This document shows, one piece after another, positions 7,993 through 18,100 of a stretch of 39,278 bases of DNA (positions are counted from its first letter, which is position 1; each line of letters begins with the position of its first letter). Position numbers and translations under genes: made by a program. The notes below the pieces were generated by a model. That model was given only the letters and a program-made list of their open reading frames with translations, was not told the origin of the DNA and searched no databases. Origin of the DNA: Planctomycetota bacterium (GTDB lineage Bacteria > Planctomycetota > Planctomycetia > Gemmatales > Gemmataceae); contig JAFKJJ010000545.1 in assembly GCA_017306025.1 (NCBI GenBank), forward strand, positions 1 to 39,278, read 5' to 3'.

Positions 7993-10900
7993 TCACTTCT
8001 TCGGCGGCTCCTTCAAACTCGACAGGAACTCCACCAGGTCCCGCAACTCGCGCCGCGAGAGTTTCTTGTGCAGATCGTCGGGCATCGCGCTCGGACCGGT
8101 GCGCCGACCCACGATGTCGTCCGCGGGGATCGTGAGCTCCTTCGCCTCCGCGGTGACCAGCTTCACCTGCTTCTTGTCCTCGCCCTTGATGATGCCGCTC
8201 ACCACGCGGTCGTCGGCGAGCGTCAGCACGACGGTTTCATAGCCCTTCGCGATCTTCGCGTTCGGATTCACGATCGCTTCGAGCAGGTAACGCCGGCCCT
8301 TCTCCTTGTCGGCCGCGATCCCGTTCAACTGCGGTCCGACCTCGCCGCCCTGACCGTCGAGCTTGTGACACCGCTGACAGTACACCGCAGAGTTGTTCAG
8401 GAAAATGCTACGGCCCTTCTCCGCGTCGCCGCCTTCGAGCGATTCGAGGTGCGCGGCGAGCTTGTCGCCCTTCGGATCGCTCGCGACCTTGCTCCGACCC
8501 GCGCGGTACTGGTCCACCTTCGACTTGAGCGGCGCGAACAGCTTCAGCTTGTCGGTCTTCGCGCGCGTCTCGGCCGCGTCGAGTACGTCCAGCACCAGCG
8601 CGCCGGGCACAACGCCCGCGTTCGCCCGATCGAGCCACTCCGCGAGCAACGTATCGACGTCCGCGGACGCCTTGTACGTCGCGAGGACCGCGAACGCGCC
8701 CTGCTTCTCCGCGAGCGACACCTTTTCGTCCTTTAGTAAAGCGGGCAGTGCCTTCAACACCGCGTCCGGGTCGATCTTTGCCTGAACGCTCCGACCGGCG
8801 GCGCGGAGTTTGGGCTCGTCGGAGCCGAGCGCGAACGCGGCCAGGTTCTTCAGGTCGGGGGCCTTCAACGCCTCGGCCGCATACAGCGCCTCGACGCGCG
8901 TTCCGACGGGGGTCTTCACGTCCCGGACGAGCGCGGCCATCGCGGGACCGAATTCCTTGATGCCCAATTTCGCGGCCGTTTGTGCGGCCTCCTTGCGAAC
9001 AAGATCGCTTCCGACGAAGACCCCTTCCGCCTTCAGCAGCACGTCAACGACCACCTTCGGATCGCGGGTCGGGAGGTCGAGCGTCAGTCCGGTGATCGGA
9101 TCGCGCCGCGGCGGCTTCGGCCAGTCCGCGAGCAGCTTCAGTGCGAACGCGCGAACGTGATCCGCTTCGCTCTGCCGCGCGGCGAACTGTGCGACGCGGG
9201 CCGCGGCTTCGGACGTGCCCAAGTGGTAGTTCGCGGCCAGCGCGCGGAAAATGATCGCATCAGCCTGCTTGGGGCGAAGGCCGACGAGCGCCGCCAACTT
9301 CGGCATTCCTTCGGTGAGCCGCTCATCGTACACCGCACGGGCAACTTCAACGGCGATCTTCTCGTCCGGGTCGCCGATGAACTCGCCGACCAGCGGAGAC
9401 TTCATCTTCCGCAGCGCGAGCAGCACGCCCAAGCGAACGGGAGGCACGTCGTACTCGCCCCTAGCCTGCTCCCGCACCACCTTCCACACGTTCGCCAGAT
9501 CGGCCGGGTTGTGTACGCTATAAACCAGCCCCATCACGGCAGCGTGCCGAAGGTACGGATCGCGGTCGTTGTTTTTCTTGAGGAGATCGAACAGAGGGAC
9601 GTAATAGGTCAATTCACCAACCGGTTTCTCGGCGAGCGGCGGCTTTCCGATCTTGCCATAAGCGACCGCTGCCGCCGCTTTTACCCGATCGCTCGTATCC
9701 GTCATCAGTTCCTGAAGAGCCTTTTGAACCTCGGCCACGTGCGGAACCGAATCCACTCCGAGGTTACTCGTCAGGAACGCGCCTAACTGCTCGATCGCGG
9801 CGCGTTTCACCTCCGAATCTCCGTCCTTCAACGCGACGAAGAGGTGCGCCTTTACCCCCTCGCGATCCTTCCGCGCCACCATCCCCAAGCCCCACACCGC
9901 ATGCAGCCGCGCGAGTTGATTCTTCGAGCCCTTCAGCACGCCCGCGAACGCCTTCGTCGCATCTTCCGGCTTCCGCGCCGCCAGCTCGAACTGCGCCTCT
10001 TGCCTCACCAACTGGTGCGGGAACTCCAACAGCTTCACCAGTTCTTCGACGCTCTTCTTCTCGAAACCCTCCGCGAGCAAATTCTGCGCCTCGGCCACCT
10101 GCGGATTCTTCATCGCCTCGGGGTCGGTGACGCGGAAAATGCGCCCGCGGTTCTGCGGCGCCCACCCGCCGACCCAGTCGGACCAGTAGAACGCCCCGTC
10201 CGGGCCGAACTCACAGTCGGTCGGCACCATGCCCTTCACGAACGGCTGCGGGCTCGACACCTCGAAGCCCGTCCCCTTCGGCTTCACCGACAGCGACCAG
10301 ATCACGCTACTGTTGGGGTCCGAGGTGAAGTCGCACGCGAAGAAGTGGTCCTTGTACTTGTCGTTGAGGCCGATGCCGGGGTAATGCGTCATGCCGGCCG
10401 GGCCGTTGCCGAAGTTCAGCAACGGCGGGACGATCCACGCGGGTTGCCCGTCGTGCTGCGGGAGCCACAGCTTCTCGACGTTCCACGCACCACGATTCCC
10501 CTGCGGCACGCCCGGCGTGTGATAGAGCGTGCCGTACTGGAACCCGCCGCGCCACCCGCTGTCGCCGCCCTCGACGATGTACACCCACCGCGCCCGGTCG
10601 CCGCTGTCGCAGTTGTTGTCAAAGGTGAACAGGTTGCCAAAGTCGTCGAACGCGATCTCCTGCGGGTTCCGCAGTCCGCTGTGAACAACTTCCAGGTTGC
10701 CGCCGTCGGGGTCGCACCGGAGCACGGCGCCGGTGTTCGGGTACTGAAGGAGCTTCCCCTCCTTCGTCTTCACGTTGAACCCGCGGTCGCCCATGCTGAA
10801 GTAGAGCTTGCCGTCCGGCCCCATGCGGAGGCCGTGGAGGTCGTGCCCGAGGAACTGCACGGTCGGCCCAAAGCCGGTGAACAGCGACGTCTTCACATCG

Positions 10901-11460
10901 GCCTTGTTTTCGCCCTTCGTGTCCTTCAACACGTACAGGTCGGGGATGCACGTGAGGTACACCTGCCCCTTGCGGGCGAGCACGCCGGCCGCGAGCCCGT
11001 CCTGCGGGCGGTTGAACCCGCCGGCGAACACGGCGCTCTTGTCGGCCCTTCCGCTGCCGGTGCTGTCCCAGACCACCCGCACCTGATCGTCGTATTTCTC
11101 GAACCCCTCGTACTTGTGCTTCTTGTACATCGCGAGCAGGTCGTCGATGGAGCGGTTCGCGAGGTCCTCGTCGAGCCACTTCATGTGCCCGCGCGTGTCG
11201 GGCACGCCGTGGTCGAACCGCGTCGTCTCCGCAACGAAGGCGCGCCCCTTCTCATCGAAGCAGAAGCTGACCGGGTTCGCCATGAGGGGTGCGGCCGCCC
11301 ACACCTCGACCTTCACGCCCTTGTCGGCGAACCGCACCTGCGCGAGCGCGCCGGCGTTGTCCTTGTCCCGTTTGGCCTTCTCGGCCGGGTCGGTCGGTGG
11401 AACGGCAAAGGCCAGCGCGGCCGCGACAAATAGCGACAGCGCGAGAAGACAGCGACGCAT
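7993..11460 (-). CDS. PVC-type CxxCH haem-binding dehydrogenase-like protein with HEAT repeats
   Basis: This 1155-residue exported protein has a signal peptide (MRRCLLALSLFVAAALAFA). Residues about 40-440 form a propeller like that of soluble sugar/PQQ dehydrogenases (TIGR02604-like), with segments such as GHDLHGLRMGPDGKLYFSMG, SGLRNPQEIAFDDFGNLF and DCEFGPDGAFYWSDWVGGW. The middle (about 480-960) is helical and HEAT-like. The C-terminus is a cytochrome c-like module: CQRCH at 1028-1032 binds haem, and a methionine in PSAMPDD near 1126 is a likely distal ligand (TIGR02603-like). These multidomain proteins are abundant in planctomycetes and verrucomicrobia, where a role in polysaccharide breakdown is suspected; the substrate is unknown. 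GGAG precedes the ATG. Confidence 0.9.
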   Translation of the reverse strand: MRRCLLALSLFVAAALAFAVPPTDPAEKAKRDKDNAGALAQVRFADKGVKVEVWAAAPLMANPVSFCFDEKGRAFVAETTRFDHGVPDTRGHMKWLDEDLANRSIDDLLAMYKKHKYEGFEKYDDQVRVVWDSTGSGRADKSAVFAGGFNRPQDGLAAGVLARKGQVYLTCIPDLYVLKDTKGENKADVKTSLFTGFGPTVQFLGHDLHGLRMGPDGKLYFSMGDRGFNVKTKEGKLLQYPNTGAVLRCDPDGGNLEVVHSGLRNPQEIAFDDFGNLFTFDNNCDSGDRARWVYIVEGGDSGWRGGFQYGTLYHTPGVPQGNRGAWNVEKLWLPQHDGQPAWIVPPLLNFGNGPAGMTHYPGIGLNDKYKDHFFACDFTSDPNSSVIWSLSVKPKGTGFEVSSPQPFVKGMVPTDCEFGPDGAFYWSDWVGGWAPQNRGRIFRVTDPEAMKNPQVAEAQNLLAEGFEKKSVEELVKLLEFPHQLVRQEAQFELAARKPEDATKAFAGVLKGSKNQLARLHAVWGLGMVARKDREGVKAHLFVALKDGDSEVKRAAIEQLGAFLTSNLGVDSVPHVAEVQKALQELMTDTSDRVKAAAAVAYGKIGKPPLAEKPVGELTYYVPLFDLLKKNNDRDPYLRHAAVMGLVYSVHNPADLANVWKVVREQARGEYDVPPVRLGVLLALRKMKSPLVGEFIGDPDEKIAVEVARAVYDERLTEGMPKLAALVGLRPKQADAIIFRALAANYHLGTSEAAARVAQFAARQSEADHVRAFALKLLADWPKPPRRDPITGLTLDLPTRDPKVVVDVLLKAEGVFVGSDLVRKEAAQTAAKLGIKEFGPAMAALVRDVKTPVGTRVEALYAAEALKAPDLKNLAAFALGSDEPKLRAAGRSVQAKIDPDAVLKALPALLKDEKVSLAEKQGAFAVLATYKASADVDTLLAEWLDRANAGVVPGALVLDVLDAAETRAKTDKLKLFAPLKSKVDQYRAGRSKVASDPKGDKLAAHLESLEGGDAEKGRSIFLNNSAVYCQRCHKLDGQGGEVGPQLNGIAADKEKGRRYLLEAIVNPNAKIAKGYETVVLTLADDRVVSGIIKGEDKKQVKLVTAEAKELTIPADDIVGRRTGPSAMPDDLHKKLSRRELRDLVEFLSSLKEPPKK

Positions 11461-11570
11461 GGAGAAGTGCTCCGGAGGCGGGAATTCGGCGATAAAGTGA
11501 GGCTACCGCAGACGGGCAAACGCGGCAACCAAAGGCGAGCAACCGGTACGAGCCGACTGGGCGCACTGCG

Positions 11571-11933
11571 CTACGGCCGCGGATCGTTCCGTAGGAGGTG
11601 AAGCATGTCTTCAATAACGCGGTCCGAAGCGAGAGCAGATTTCCGAGCGACCACAAACAAACGAGCGAACGGAGCGGCCCCTTGAAAACCTTCTGTCACG
11701 TCGTCCTCGCTGACGACTCGCCCCTGAGCGTCGGAAACCTGTACGGAATACGTCGCACGGGGATAAAACCGATCTGCGTCGTCTGATACTTCCGTCGACC
11801 CACGCTGAATGTGCAAATACCCAGACCCGATCTTCGCACGGAAAGATTCGGAATCAAATGCCGTCCACTCCAACCTGCCGCGCTCGGTCTCTTTAACCGC
11901 CGCCTCGATCAGTTCAAGCAACTTAGTGTCCAT
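11571..11933 (-). CDS. Small soluble hypothetical protein of a two-gene module
   Basis: This 120-residue protein has no signal peptide or membrane segment. It opens with an amphipathic helix (LLELIEAAVKETERGRLEWT), then FRAKIGSGYLHIQRG and TYSVQVSDAQGRVVSEDDV, and ends in a helix with VIEDMLHLLRND. The pattern resembles small uncharacterised proteins of about 100-120 residues that pair a helix with a beta-sheet, but I cannot name the family. Its ATG overlaps the last codons of the upstream membrane protein by 11 bp, so the two are translationally coupled and probably act together. Function is unknown. Confidence 0.65.
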   Translation of the reverse strand: MDTKLLELIEAAVKETERGRLEWTAFDSESFRAKIGSGYLHIQRGSTEVSDDADRFYPRATYSVQVSDAQGRVVSEDDVTEGFQGAAPFARLFVVARKSALASDRVIEDMLHLLRNDPRP

Positions 11934-12474
11934 GATCGACCTCGGACTGGATACCGGTTACTCTACCCTCGACGCGATGAAGTGCGATGATCGCGCCGTC
12001 GAGTGCGAGAAGCACGCCCTCCGGCACCTCACCCTTTCCCTCTTGCGAAGTCCGCTTCGACCTCAACCGCGTTACACAATCCTGCAAACCCGCCGACACG
12101 CCCCGCAACTCGGTCTGAATTGCCTCGTCCGCCGCGGGTTGGGCAAGTACTTTCGCAAGCTGTTCATTTGCCAGCAGACACAATTCGGCAGCGCGCGACC
12201 AGCGCTTTCCGTTACACACCTCTCGCGCCAACTCCAATGACCGGATTGTGGCAGTAACACCACTTTGAAGGACCGCTCGGGCCACTCGTCGAACTTCATC
12301 GCGAGCGGCCATCGCCGCCTTTGTGGCGGCATCTTCGAGCCGCTTACTGATATCCCGCTTGGCCAACCACCACGACAACCAGATCGAGAACAACCCCAGG
12401 ACAACACCCGCAACGCCCGCCACGTCGAAAACGTTAGGCGACTTCCAGAACAGCTCTGCGTCAGCGAAAAGCAT
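11923..12474 (-). CDS. Single-pass membrane protein with cytoplasmic coiled-coil, unknown
   Basis: This 183-residue protein has one membrane helix at about 16-38 (VFDVAGVAGVVLGLFSIWLS), followed at once by basic residues (WWLAKRD) that point the rest into the cytoplasm. Residues about 42-75 look like a coiled coil (ISKRLEDAATKAAMAARDEV), and the remainder is helical (LCLLANEQLAKVLAQ, TELRGVSAGLQDCVTRLR). The stop overlaps the start of the 120-residue partner. Base composition is less GC-rich than in the flanking haem protein and dehydrogenase genes. I do not recognise the family; a membrane-anchored scaffold or sensor is possible. Confidence 0.65.
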   Translation of the reverse strand: MLFADAELFWKSPNVFDVAGVAGVVLGLFSIWLSWWLAKRDISKRLEDAATKAAMAARDEVRRVARAVLQSGVTATIRSLELAREVCNGKRWSRAAELCLLANEQLAKVLAQPAADEAIQTELRGVSAGLQDCVTRLRSKRTSQEGKGEVPEGVLLALDGAIIALHRVEGRVTGIQSEVDHGH

Positions 12475-12534
12475 CAGGGCGATTCTCTCTTTCGCTCTGG
12501 TAATGCTCTCACGAGGTGCGCCTTACGCCTTCGT

Positions 12535-14334
12535 TCAGAACTTCGCAATCACCGCCTTCGCGCTCGCCAGTACCGAAACGTCGTCGTTGTCGTCCAGCCC
12601 CGCAAAGCGCTCGCGGACGCGACGAAACGCCAGCTTCAGGAAGTGCTTCCCGGCCATCGGATCGGCATACGGATCGACCGCGGCCGGTTTGCCGTTGCCC
12701 GACTTGGAAGCGAGCAGGTAATCGAGCCGCGCCAGCACGCACGCCGAAACGTACAGGTCGATCGCGATGTCCGCGATCCGCTCGTGGACCAGTTCCGACA
12801 CCGCGAAATTCTCCTCCGTCTTTGCGGCCATGAAGACGTGCGGCAGCTTCAACCCGAACTCCCGCACCAGACGCGCGAGCTGATACGCGTCGTCGCGCAG
12901 GTCCGGCGACTTCACGGGAACCTCCGGCGTACCGGTCGTGAGCCACGGGGCGGCGAGCTTGCCCACCACGCCGAGCGACTGCCCGATCTTCCGCAGGCTC
13001 CACCGGCCGCCGAGCATGTCGTCCTGAAGGCCCTTCAGATACATCCCCGGTCCGCGGCTACCCACCACCGCGATGAACGCTTTCAGAACGTCGTTCGCGC
13101 CCTCGCCGATCGTGTTGATGCGCGCGTCACGCATCCAGCGCTCGATGGGCTGGTCGCAGAAGTACCCCTTCCCGCCCCACACCTGGAGCGTGTCGTTGAC
13201 GATCGTCCACAGGTGTTCGGTCGAAAACACCTTCAGGATGGCCGTTTCGAGCATGTAGTCCGGCGCGCCGCGGTCGATGAACGCCGCGCACTCCGCGGTC
13301 GCGGCCTCCATCGCGAAGCAGTGCGCCGCGGCGAACGCGATCTTCTTCTGAACGAGGTGGAACTCACTCAGCGGTTGCTGGAACTGCACCCGGCGCTTCG
13401 CGTGTTCGGTCATCGCCTTGATGCACACCTTCGCGTGACCCGTACACGTTGCGCCGAACGTCACGCGGCCGTAATTGAGCACCGTTAGCGCCGCCTGAAG
13501 CCCCCGGCCGACTTGCCCGAGGACGTTCTCCTTCGGCACGCGCATGTTCGTGAACCGCATCTTGCCCGTCGCGGTCCCCCGAATGCCGCACTTCTCTGCA
13601 CGAGCCTCAACCACCTCGAAACCCTGCATGTCGGGCGTCACAAGGAACGCCGTCACCTTACCCTTCGGGTTACTCGGATCGGGCGTGCGCGCCATCACCG
13701 TCAGGACGTGTGCGATGCCGCCGTTCGTGATGTAGTGCTTGGTGCCGTTGAGGACGTAGGCCGACCCGTCCTCGGTGGGCGTGGCCGTGGTCTGCACGTT
13801 GCCGGCGTCGGAACCGGCTTCCGGCTCGGTGAGCGCGAAGGCACACAGTTTCGATCCGTCGTACAGCCCCGGCAGCCATTTCGCCTGCTGCTCTTTCGTG
13901 CCGAACAGCACCAGCGCCCGCACCCCGATCGAGTGGTGCGCGTTCACGAACACGGCGGTGCTCGCGCAGTGTCCGCCGAGGATCTCCATCGACTTCAGAT
14001 ACTGCTGCTGGCCGAACCCGAGCCCGCCGTACTCGCCGGGGATGGTGAGCTTGTACATGCCGATGTCGGCCAGCCCCTGAACCACGCTGTCCGGGATGCG
14101 GGCCTCGCGGTCGATCTTCATGTCGTCGATGTGGGCGTCCGCGAACGCCCGCACCTTCGCCGCGACCTCGTCCGCGGCGGCCTGCTTGTCCGCCGGCAGT
14201 ATCGGGTACGGGTAGAGCAACTCGCCCTTGAACTTGCCGAAGAACAGCGCCTTGGCGAAGCCGACGTCCGGACCGGCGATCATCTCCTCCACGTCTTTGC
14301 GCTGTTCCGCAATCTGCTGCGCGGTGAGAGCCAT
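12535..14334 (-). CDS. Acyl-CoA dehydrogenase
   Basis: This 599-residue FAD enzyme has the length of the VLCAD/ACAD9-type subfamily and performs the first oxidation of fatty-acid beta-oxidation. Visible are the N-terminal helical domain (IPGEYGGLGFGQQQYLKSME), the FAD/substrate motif CAFALTEPEAGSDAGNVQT, KHYITNGGIAHVLTVMART in the beta-domain, and the C-terminal domain with LQVWGGKGYFCDQPIERWMR. The catalytic base is the glutamate of IGEGANDV, in the position used by VLCAD-type enzymes. A C-terminal extension of about 150 residues (from LGVVGKLAAPW) matches the membrane-associating extension of that class. I chose the ATG at 14334 because AGGGG lies 7 nt upstream and the frame extension beyond it is unlike the family. 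It is divergent from folE. Confidence 0.93.
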   Translation of the reverse strand: MALTAQQIAEQRKDVEEMIAGPDVGFAKALFFGKFKGELLYPYPILPADKQAAADEVAAKVRAFADAHIDDMKIDREARIPDSVVQGLADIGMYKLTIPGEYGGLGFGQQQYLKSMEILGGHCASTAVFVNAHHSIGVRALVLFGTKEQQAKWLPGLYDGSKLCAFALTEPEAGSDAGNVQTTATPTEDGSAYVLNGTKHYITNGGIAHVLTVMARTPDPSNPKGKVTAFLVTPDMQGFEVVEARAEKCGIRGTATGKMRFTNMRVPKENVLGQVGRGLQAALTVLNYGRVTFGATCTGHAKVCIKAMTEHAKRRVQFQQPLSEFHLVQKKIAFAAAHCFAMEAATAECAAFIDRGAPDYMLETAILKVFSTEHLWTIVNDTLQVWGGKGYFCDQPIERWMRDARINTIGEGANDVLKAFIAVVGSRGPGMYLKGLQDDMLGGRWSLRKIGQSLGVVGKLAAPWLTTGTPEVPVKSPDLRDDAYQLARLVREFGLKLPHVFMAAKTEENFAVSELVHERIADIAIDLYVSACVLARLDYLLASKSGNGKPAAVDPYADPMAGKHFLKLAFRRVRERFAGLDDNDDVSVLASAKAVIAKF

Positions 14335-14495
14335 TGCGAACCCCTGATGTGCGGTCCGGGGAGAGGTCGGGTGAGCGGGACCGCGATACGGTATTCTATC
14401 CGATTTCACGCGCCCCCGCGGCCGGCAAACGGTGTCCGATCCGGACCGGCGCCTAGAATGCCCATACTTTCCGCCCCTCTCCCGGAGCCGAACCG

Positions 14496-15134
14496 TTGGC
14501 CGCACCCGTCCGCAGCGACCTGACCGATCCCGGCGACGACGCGCCCGTGGCCGGCGCCTTACCGCCACTCGCGGTCGACCACGAGCGGGTCCGGCGCGCG
14601 GTGCGCGAGATCCTCATCGCGATCGGCGAGGACCCGGACCGCGAGGGGCTCGTCGACACGCCCGACCGCGTCGCCCGGATGTACGCGGAGGTGTTCGCGG
14701 GGCTCCGCACCGACCCGGCCGTTCACCTGCAAAAGACGTTCACGCAGAAGCACGACGAAATGGTGCTGGTAAAGGACATCGAGTTCGCGTCGTGCTGCGA
14801 GCACCACCTGCTGCCGTTCTTCGGCAAGGCGCACATCGCGTACCTGCCGAACGGGCAGATCGTCGGGCTGTCGAAACTGGCCCGCGTGGTCGACGCGGTC
14901 GCCCGGCGCCCGCAGGTTCAGGAGCGCATGACGGAGGCGATCGCGGACCTCATCATGAAGCACCTGAAGCCCCGCGGCGTCGCCGTGATCGTGGAGGCGA
15001 GCCACTCGTGTATGACCATCCGCGGCGTGCGGAAGCCGGCCGCGATGACCATCACCAGCTCGATGCGCGGCGGGTTCCTCGAACACCCCGCGACGCGGAA
15101 CGAACTGATGTCACTCGTGTTCGGCGGAAAGTAG
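14496..15134 (+). CDS. folE: GTP cyclohydrolase I
   Basis: This 212-residue enzyme converts GTP to dihydroneopterin triphosphate, the first step of folate and pterin synthesis. The catalytic core is complete: [15 protein letters not shown], the zinc and active-site segment [30 protein letters not shown], and the second zinc cysteine in [11 protein letters not shown]. The start is TTG at 14496, supported by CGGAG 8 nt upstream and the lack of any ATG or GTG before the conserved core; the first 25 residues are not conserved. The next gene starts 9 bp after the stop, so the two are likely co-transcribed, though no functional link is obvious. Confidence 0.95.
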   Translation: MAAPVRSDLTDPGDDAPVAGALPPLAVDHERVRRAVREILIAIGEDPDREGLVDTPDRVARMYAEVFAGLRTDPAVHLQKTFTQKHDEMVLVKDIEFASCCEHHLLPFFGKAHIAYLPNGQIVGLSKLARVVDAVARRPQVQERMTEAIADLIMKHLKPRGVAVIVEASHSCMTIRGVRKPAAMTITSSMRGGFLEHPATRNELMSLVFGGK

Positions 15135-15143
15135 CGGGGTGCC

Positions 15144-18100
15144 GTGCTCGACGAGAAGCAACTCACCGACGACCTGCGCGGCCGGTTCCGGGGCCGGTTC
15201 CACTTCGACCGGCTCACGCGCGGGCTCTACTCCACCGACGCCAGCCCGTTCCAGATCGAACCGCTCGCGGTCGCGGTCCCCGAGGACGCCGAGAGCATCT
15301 CGGCGCTGGTGGGCCACTGCCACGGCCACAACGTCCCACTGATCCCGCGCGGGGCGGGTACCGGCCTGGCGGGCGAATCGCTCGGCCCGGCGATCGTCCT
15401 CGACCTGAGCGTTCATTTCCGCCGCGTGCTCGCGGTCGGACCCGACACGGTCACCGTTCAGTCGGGCGTGGTCCTCAACGACCTCAACGCGGAGCTGGCG
15501 AAGATCGGCCGCCGGTTCGCCCCGGACCCGGCCAGTTCCGCGACCTGCACCGTCGGCGGGATGATCGCGACCAACGCCAGCGGAGCCAACGCGTTCCACC
15601 ACGGCTACACGCGCGACTACGTGAGCGGGCTGGGCGTGGTATGGGACAGCGGTGAGGTCGATCGGGTGGGGGCGCGAACGGGGAACCTAACCCCCCGGCC
15701 CCCTTCCCTGTTTGGGAGGGGGAACCCAATGTTCCCCCTACGACCCCCTCCTCGGAAGGGGGAGCAAGCACTTGAAGCCATTGCAGATTCGCATGGCGGG
15801 GTAGCGAAAGCGAATTCCGAAGGTCTTTCTCCCCCTTCCGAGGAGGGGGTCGTAGGGGGAACATTGGGTTCCCCCTCCCAAACAGGGAAGGGGGCCGGGG
15901 GGTTAGGTCCTCCACGAACCGATTCAATCACGCGAGCCGTCAACGAGTTGCTGAGCGGCAACGCGGAACTCATCGCGACCACGCGCACGCGCACCTCGTT
16001 CGACCGGTGCGGCTACCAGCTCCACGGCGTACTCACGTCCGACGGCCCCGCCCTCGCGAAGTTGCTCGTCGGCTCCGAGGGCACGCTCGCGGTCGTCACG
16101 GAAGCGACGCTCCGCACGGTCCCGCTCGCCGGCGGAACGTGCCTGACGCTCCTCGGCTTCCCCACCCTCGACGCCGCGGTGCGGGCGGGCCTCGCCTTGA
16201 GGCAACACGGCCCCGTCGCGTGCGACCTGCTCGACCGCCGGCTGCTCGCGGTCACGCGCGGCGCCAACCTGCCCAGCGTCGGGGCGGCGCTGTTCGTCAC
16301 GTTCGAGGCCGACACGGAGCGCGCGGCGACCGAGCGCGCGTGGGGCGCCGTCGAGGCCCTGCGCCGCGAGCACGTGCTCCGCGCGCTCGCCGAGCCGACG
16401 TGCGACCCGGTCGGCACGGCCCAGATCCGCAAGGTGCGCGACGCGGCGGTATCCGGCCTGTACGCGGTCAGCGGGCCGCGCCCGGTCCCGTTCGTCGAGG
16501 ACGTGGGCGTTCCGGTCGACGCGCTGCCGGAATTCCTCACCCGCGTTCAGGACGTCCTCAAGCGGTTCGAGACGAGCGGCACGTTCCTCGTTCACGCCCT
16601 CACCGGTCAGGTCCACACGCGCCCGCTCATCGACCTCAACGACCCGGTCGACCGCGCGAAGCTCTGGCCGCTCGCGGAAGCGGTCCACGGGCTGGCCCTG
16701 TCGCTCGGCGGCACGGTGAGCACACAGCACGGCACCGGCATCGCCCGGACGCCGTGGGTCGAGCGCCAGTACGGCCCGCTCGTGCCGGTTTTCCGCGAAC
16801 TCAAGCGCATCTTCGACCCGAAGGGCGTTCTGAACCCCGGCAAGATCATCGGTCCCGACCCGAGCCGCGAGGCGTGGCCCCTGCGGCCCGAGATCAGAGG
16901 GCAGAAAACAGAGGACCGAAGCCCGGAGCCCGAGCCGCACGGCGAACCTGCTGAACTGACCGCCGATCTCAGCGCCCGGGCCTCTCTGCTCGTGTGGAAC
17001 GACTCGCCCGAAGCCGAGGTCAAGCGGTGCAACGGGTGCGGCGACTGTCGAACGCGAACCGTCCCGGAGCGGATGTGTCCGACGTTCCGGGCCACCGGGG
17101 ACGAGGCCGCGACCCCGCGCGGCATGACGAACGTGCTCCGCGTCCTCGCCGACCCGCAAGCTGCGACGCCCGACGAGGTGGAAGCGGTCGCGGAGCTGTG
17201 CATCAACTGCAAACAGTGCCGCGACGAGTGCGACGCGCGCGTGAACGTTCCCAAGCTGATGCTCGAAGCGAAGGCCCGGCTCCACGCCGAACACGGCCTC
17301 GACCGCGCCAACTGGGCGCTGGCCCGCGCCGAGTCCCTGGCCGCCATCGGCAGCAACTTCGCCCCGCTGGTCAACGTGCTGCTCGCGCGCCGGTCGGTGC
17401 GCTGGGTCGTCGAAAAGGTGTTCGGCGTCTCGCGCCGGCGCCGGCTGCCGAGCTTCGCGCTGCGCAACTTCTTCCGCCGCGCCCGCGGGATGGGACTCAC
17501 GAAGAAGCGCGGAGCACCGCAAGAACCGGACGTTCTGTCTTCGCCCCCCGCCCCCCGCTCCGGGTTTCGCGCTGAGAAAGTGGCCCTCTTCGTCGACGTC
17601 TTCGCGGCGTACAACGACCCGCTCATCGGCACGGCCGCGGCCGAGGTGCTCCGGCACAACGGCGCCGAGGTGTTCGTGCCGCCGCGACAGACCGGGAGCG
17701 GGGCCGCGGCGCTATCGCGCGGTGACCTCGATTCCGCGCGCGAGTCGGCACTGCGCAACGTGCGGGTGCTCGCCGACCTCGCCCGCGAGGGCTACCGCAT
17801 CGTGTGCCCGGAGCCGACCGCCGCGCTCATGCTCACGCAGGACTACCTCGATATCCTCGACGACCCGGACGCGGCCACGGTCGCCGCGCACACGGTTGAA
17901 CTCACCCGATACCTGGGCGAACTCCACGCGGCCGGCCGGCTCCGGACCAACTTCCACAAGCTCGACGTGACGCTCGGCCACCACATCCCCTGTCACCTGA
18001 AGGCGCTCCGCGGCCCGACGAGCGCCCCGGGGCTGCTGTCGCTCGTGCCCGGCCTGCGGGTCCACACGATCGACGCCGGCTGTTCCGGCATGGGCGGCAC

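Noticed and set aside
9844-11433. Long plus-strand open frame opposite the haem protein gene
   Set aside because: It is the shadow of the minus-strand gene: it has arginine/histidine/valine-rich nonsense composition, no motifs, and the minus strand has clear propeller and CxxCH motifs.
15685-15908. Palindrome as evidence that the FAD oxidase is a pseudogene
   Set aside because: The frame is kept through the insertion and all later cysteine motifs are intact.
15484-15927. Minus-strand frame carrying LTPRPPSLFGRGNPMF
   Set aside because: It exists only because the inserted palindrome is an inverted repeat; its flanks are antisense to the FAD domain.
15924-17657. Long minus-strand open frame opposite the FAD/Fe-S gene
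   Set aside because: It is a codon-position shadow of the plus-strand gene, which has full FAD and cysteine cluster motifs.
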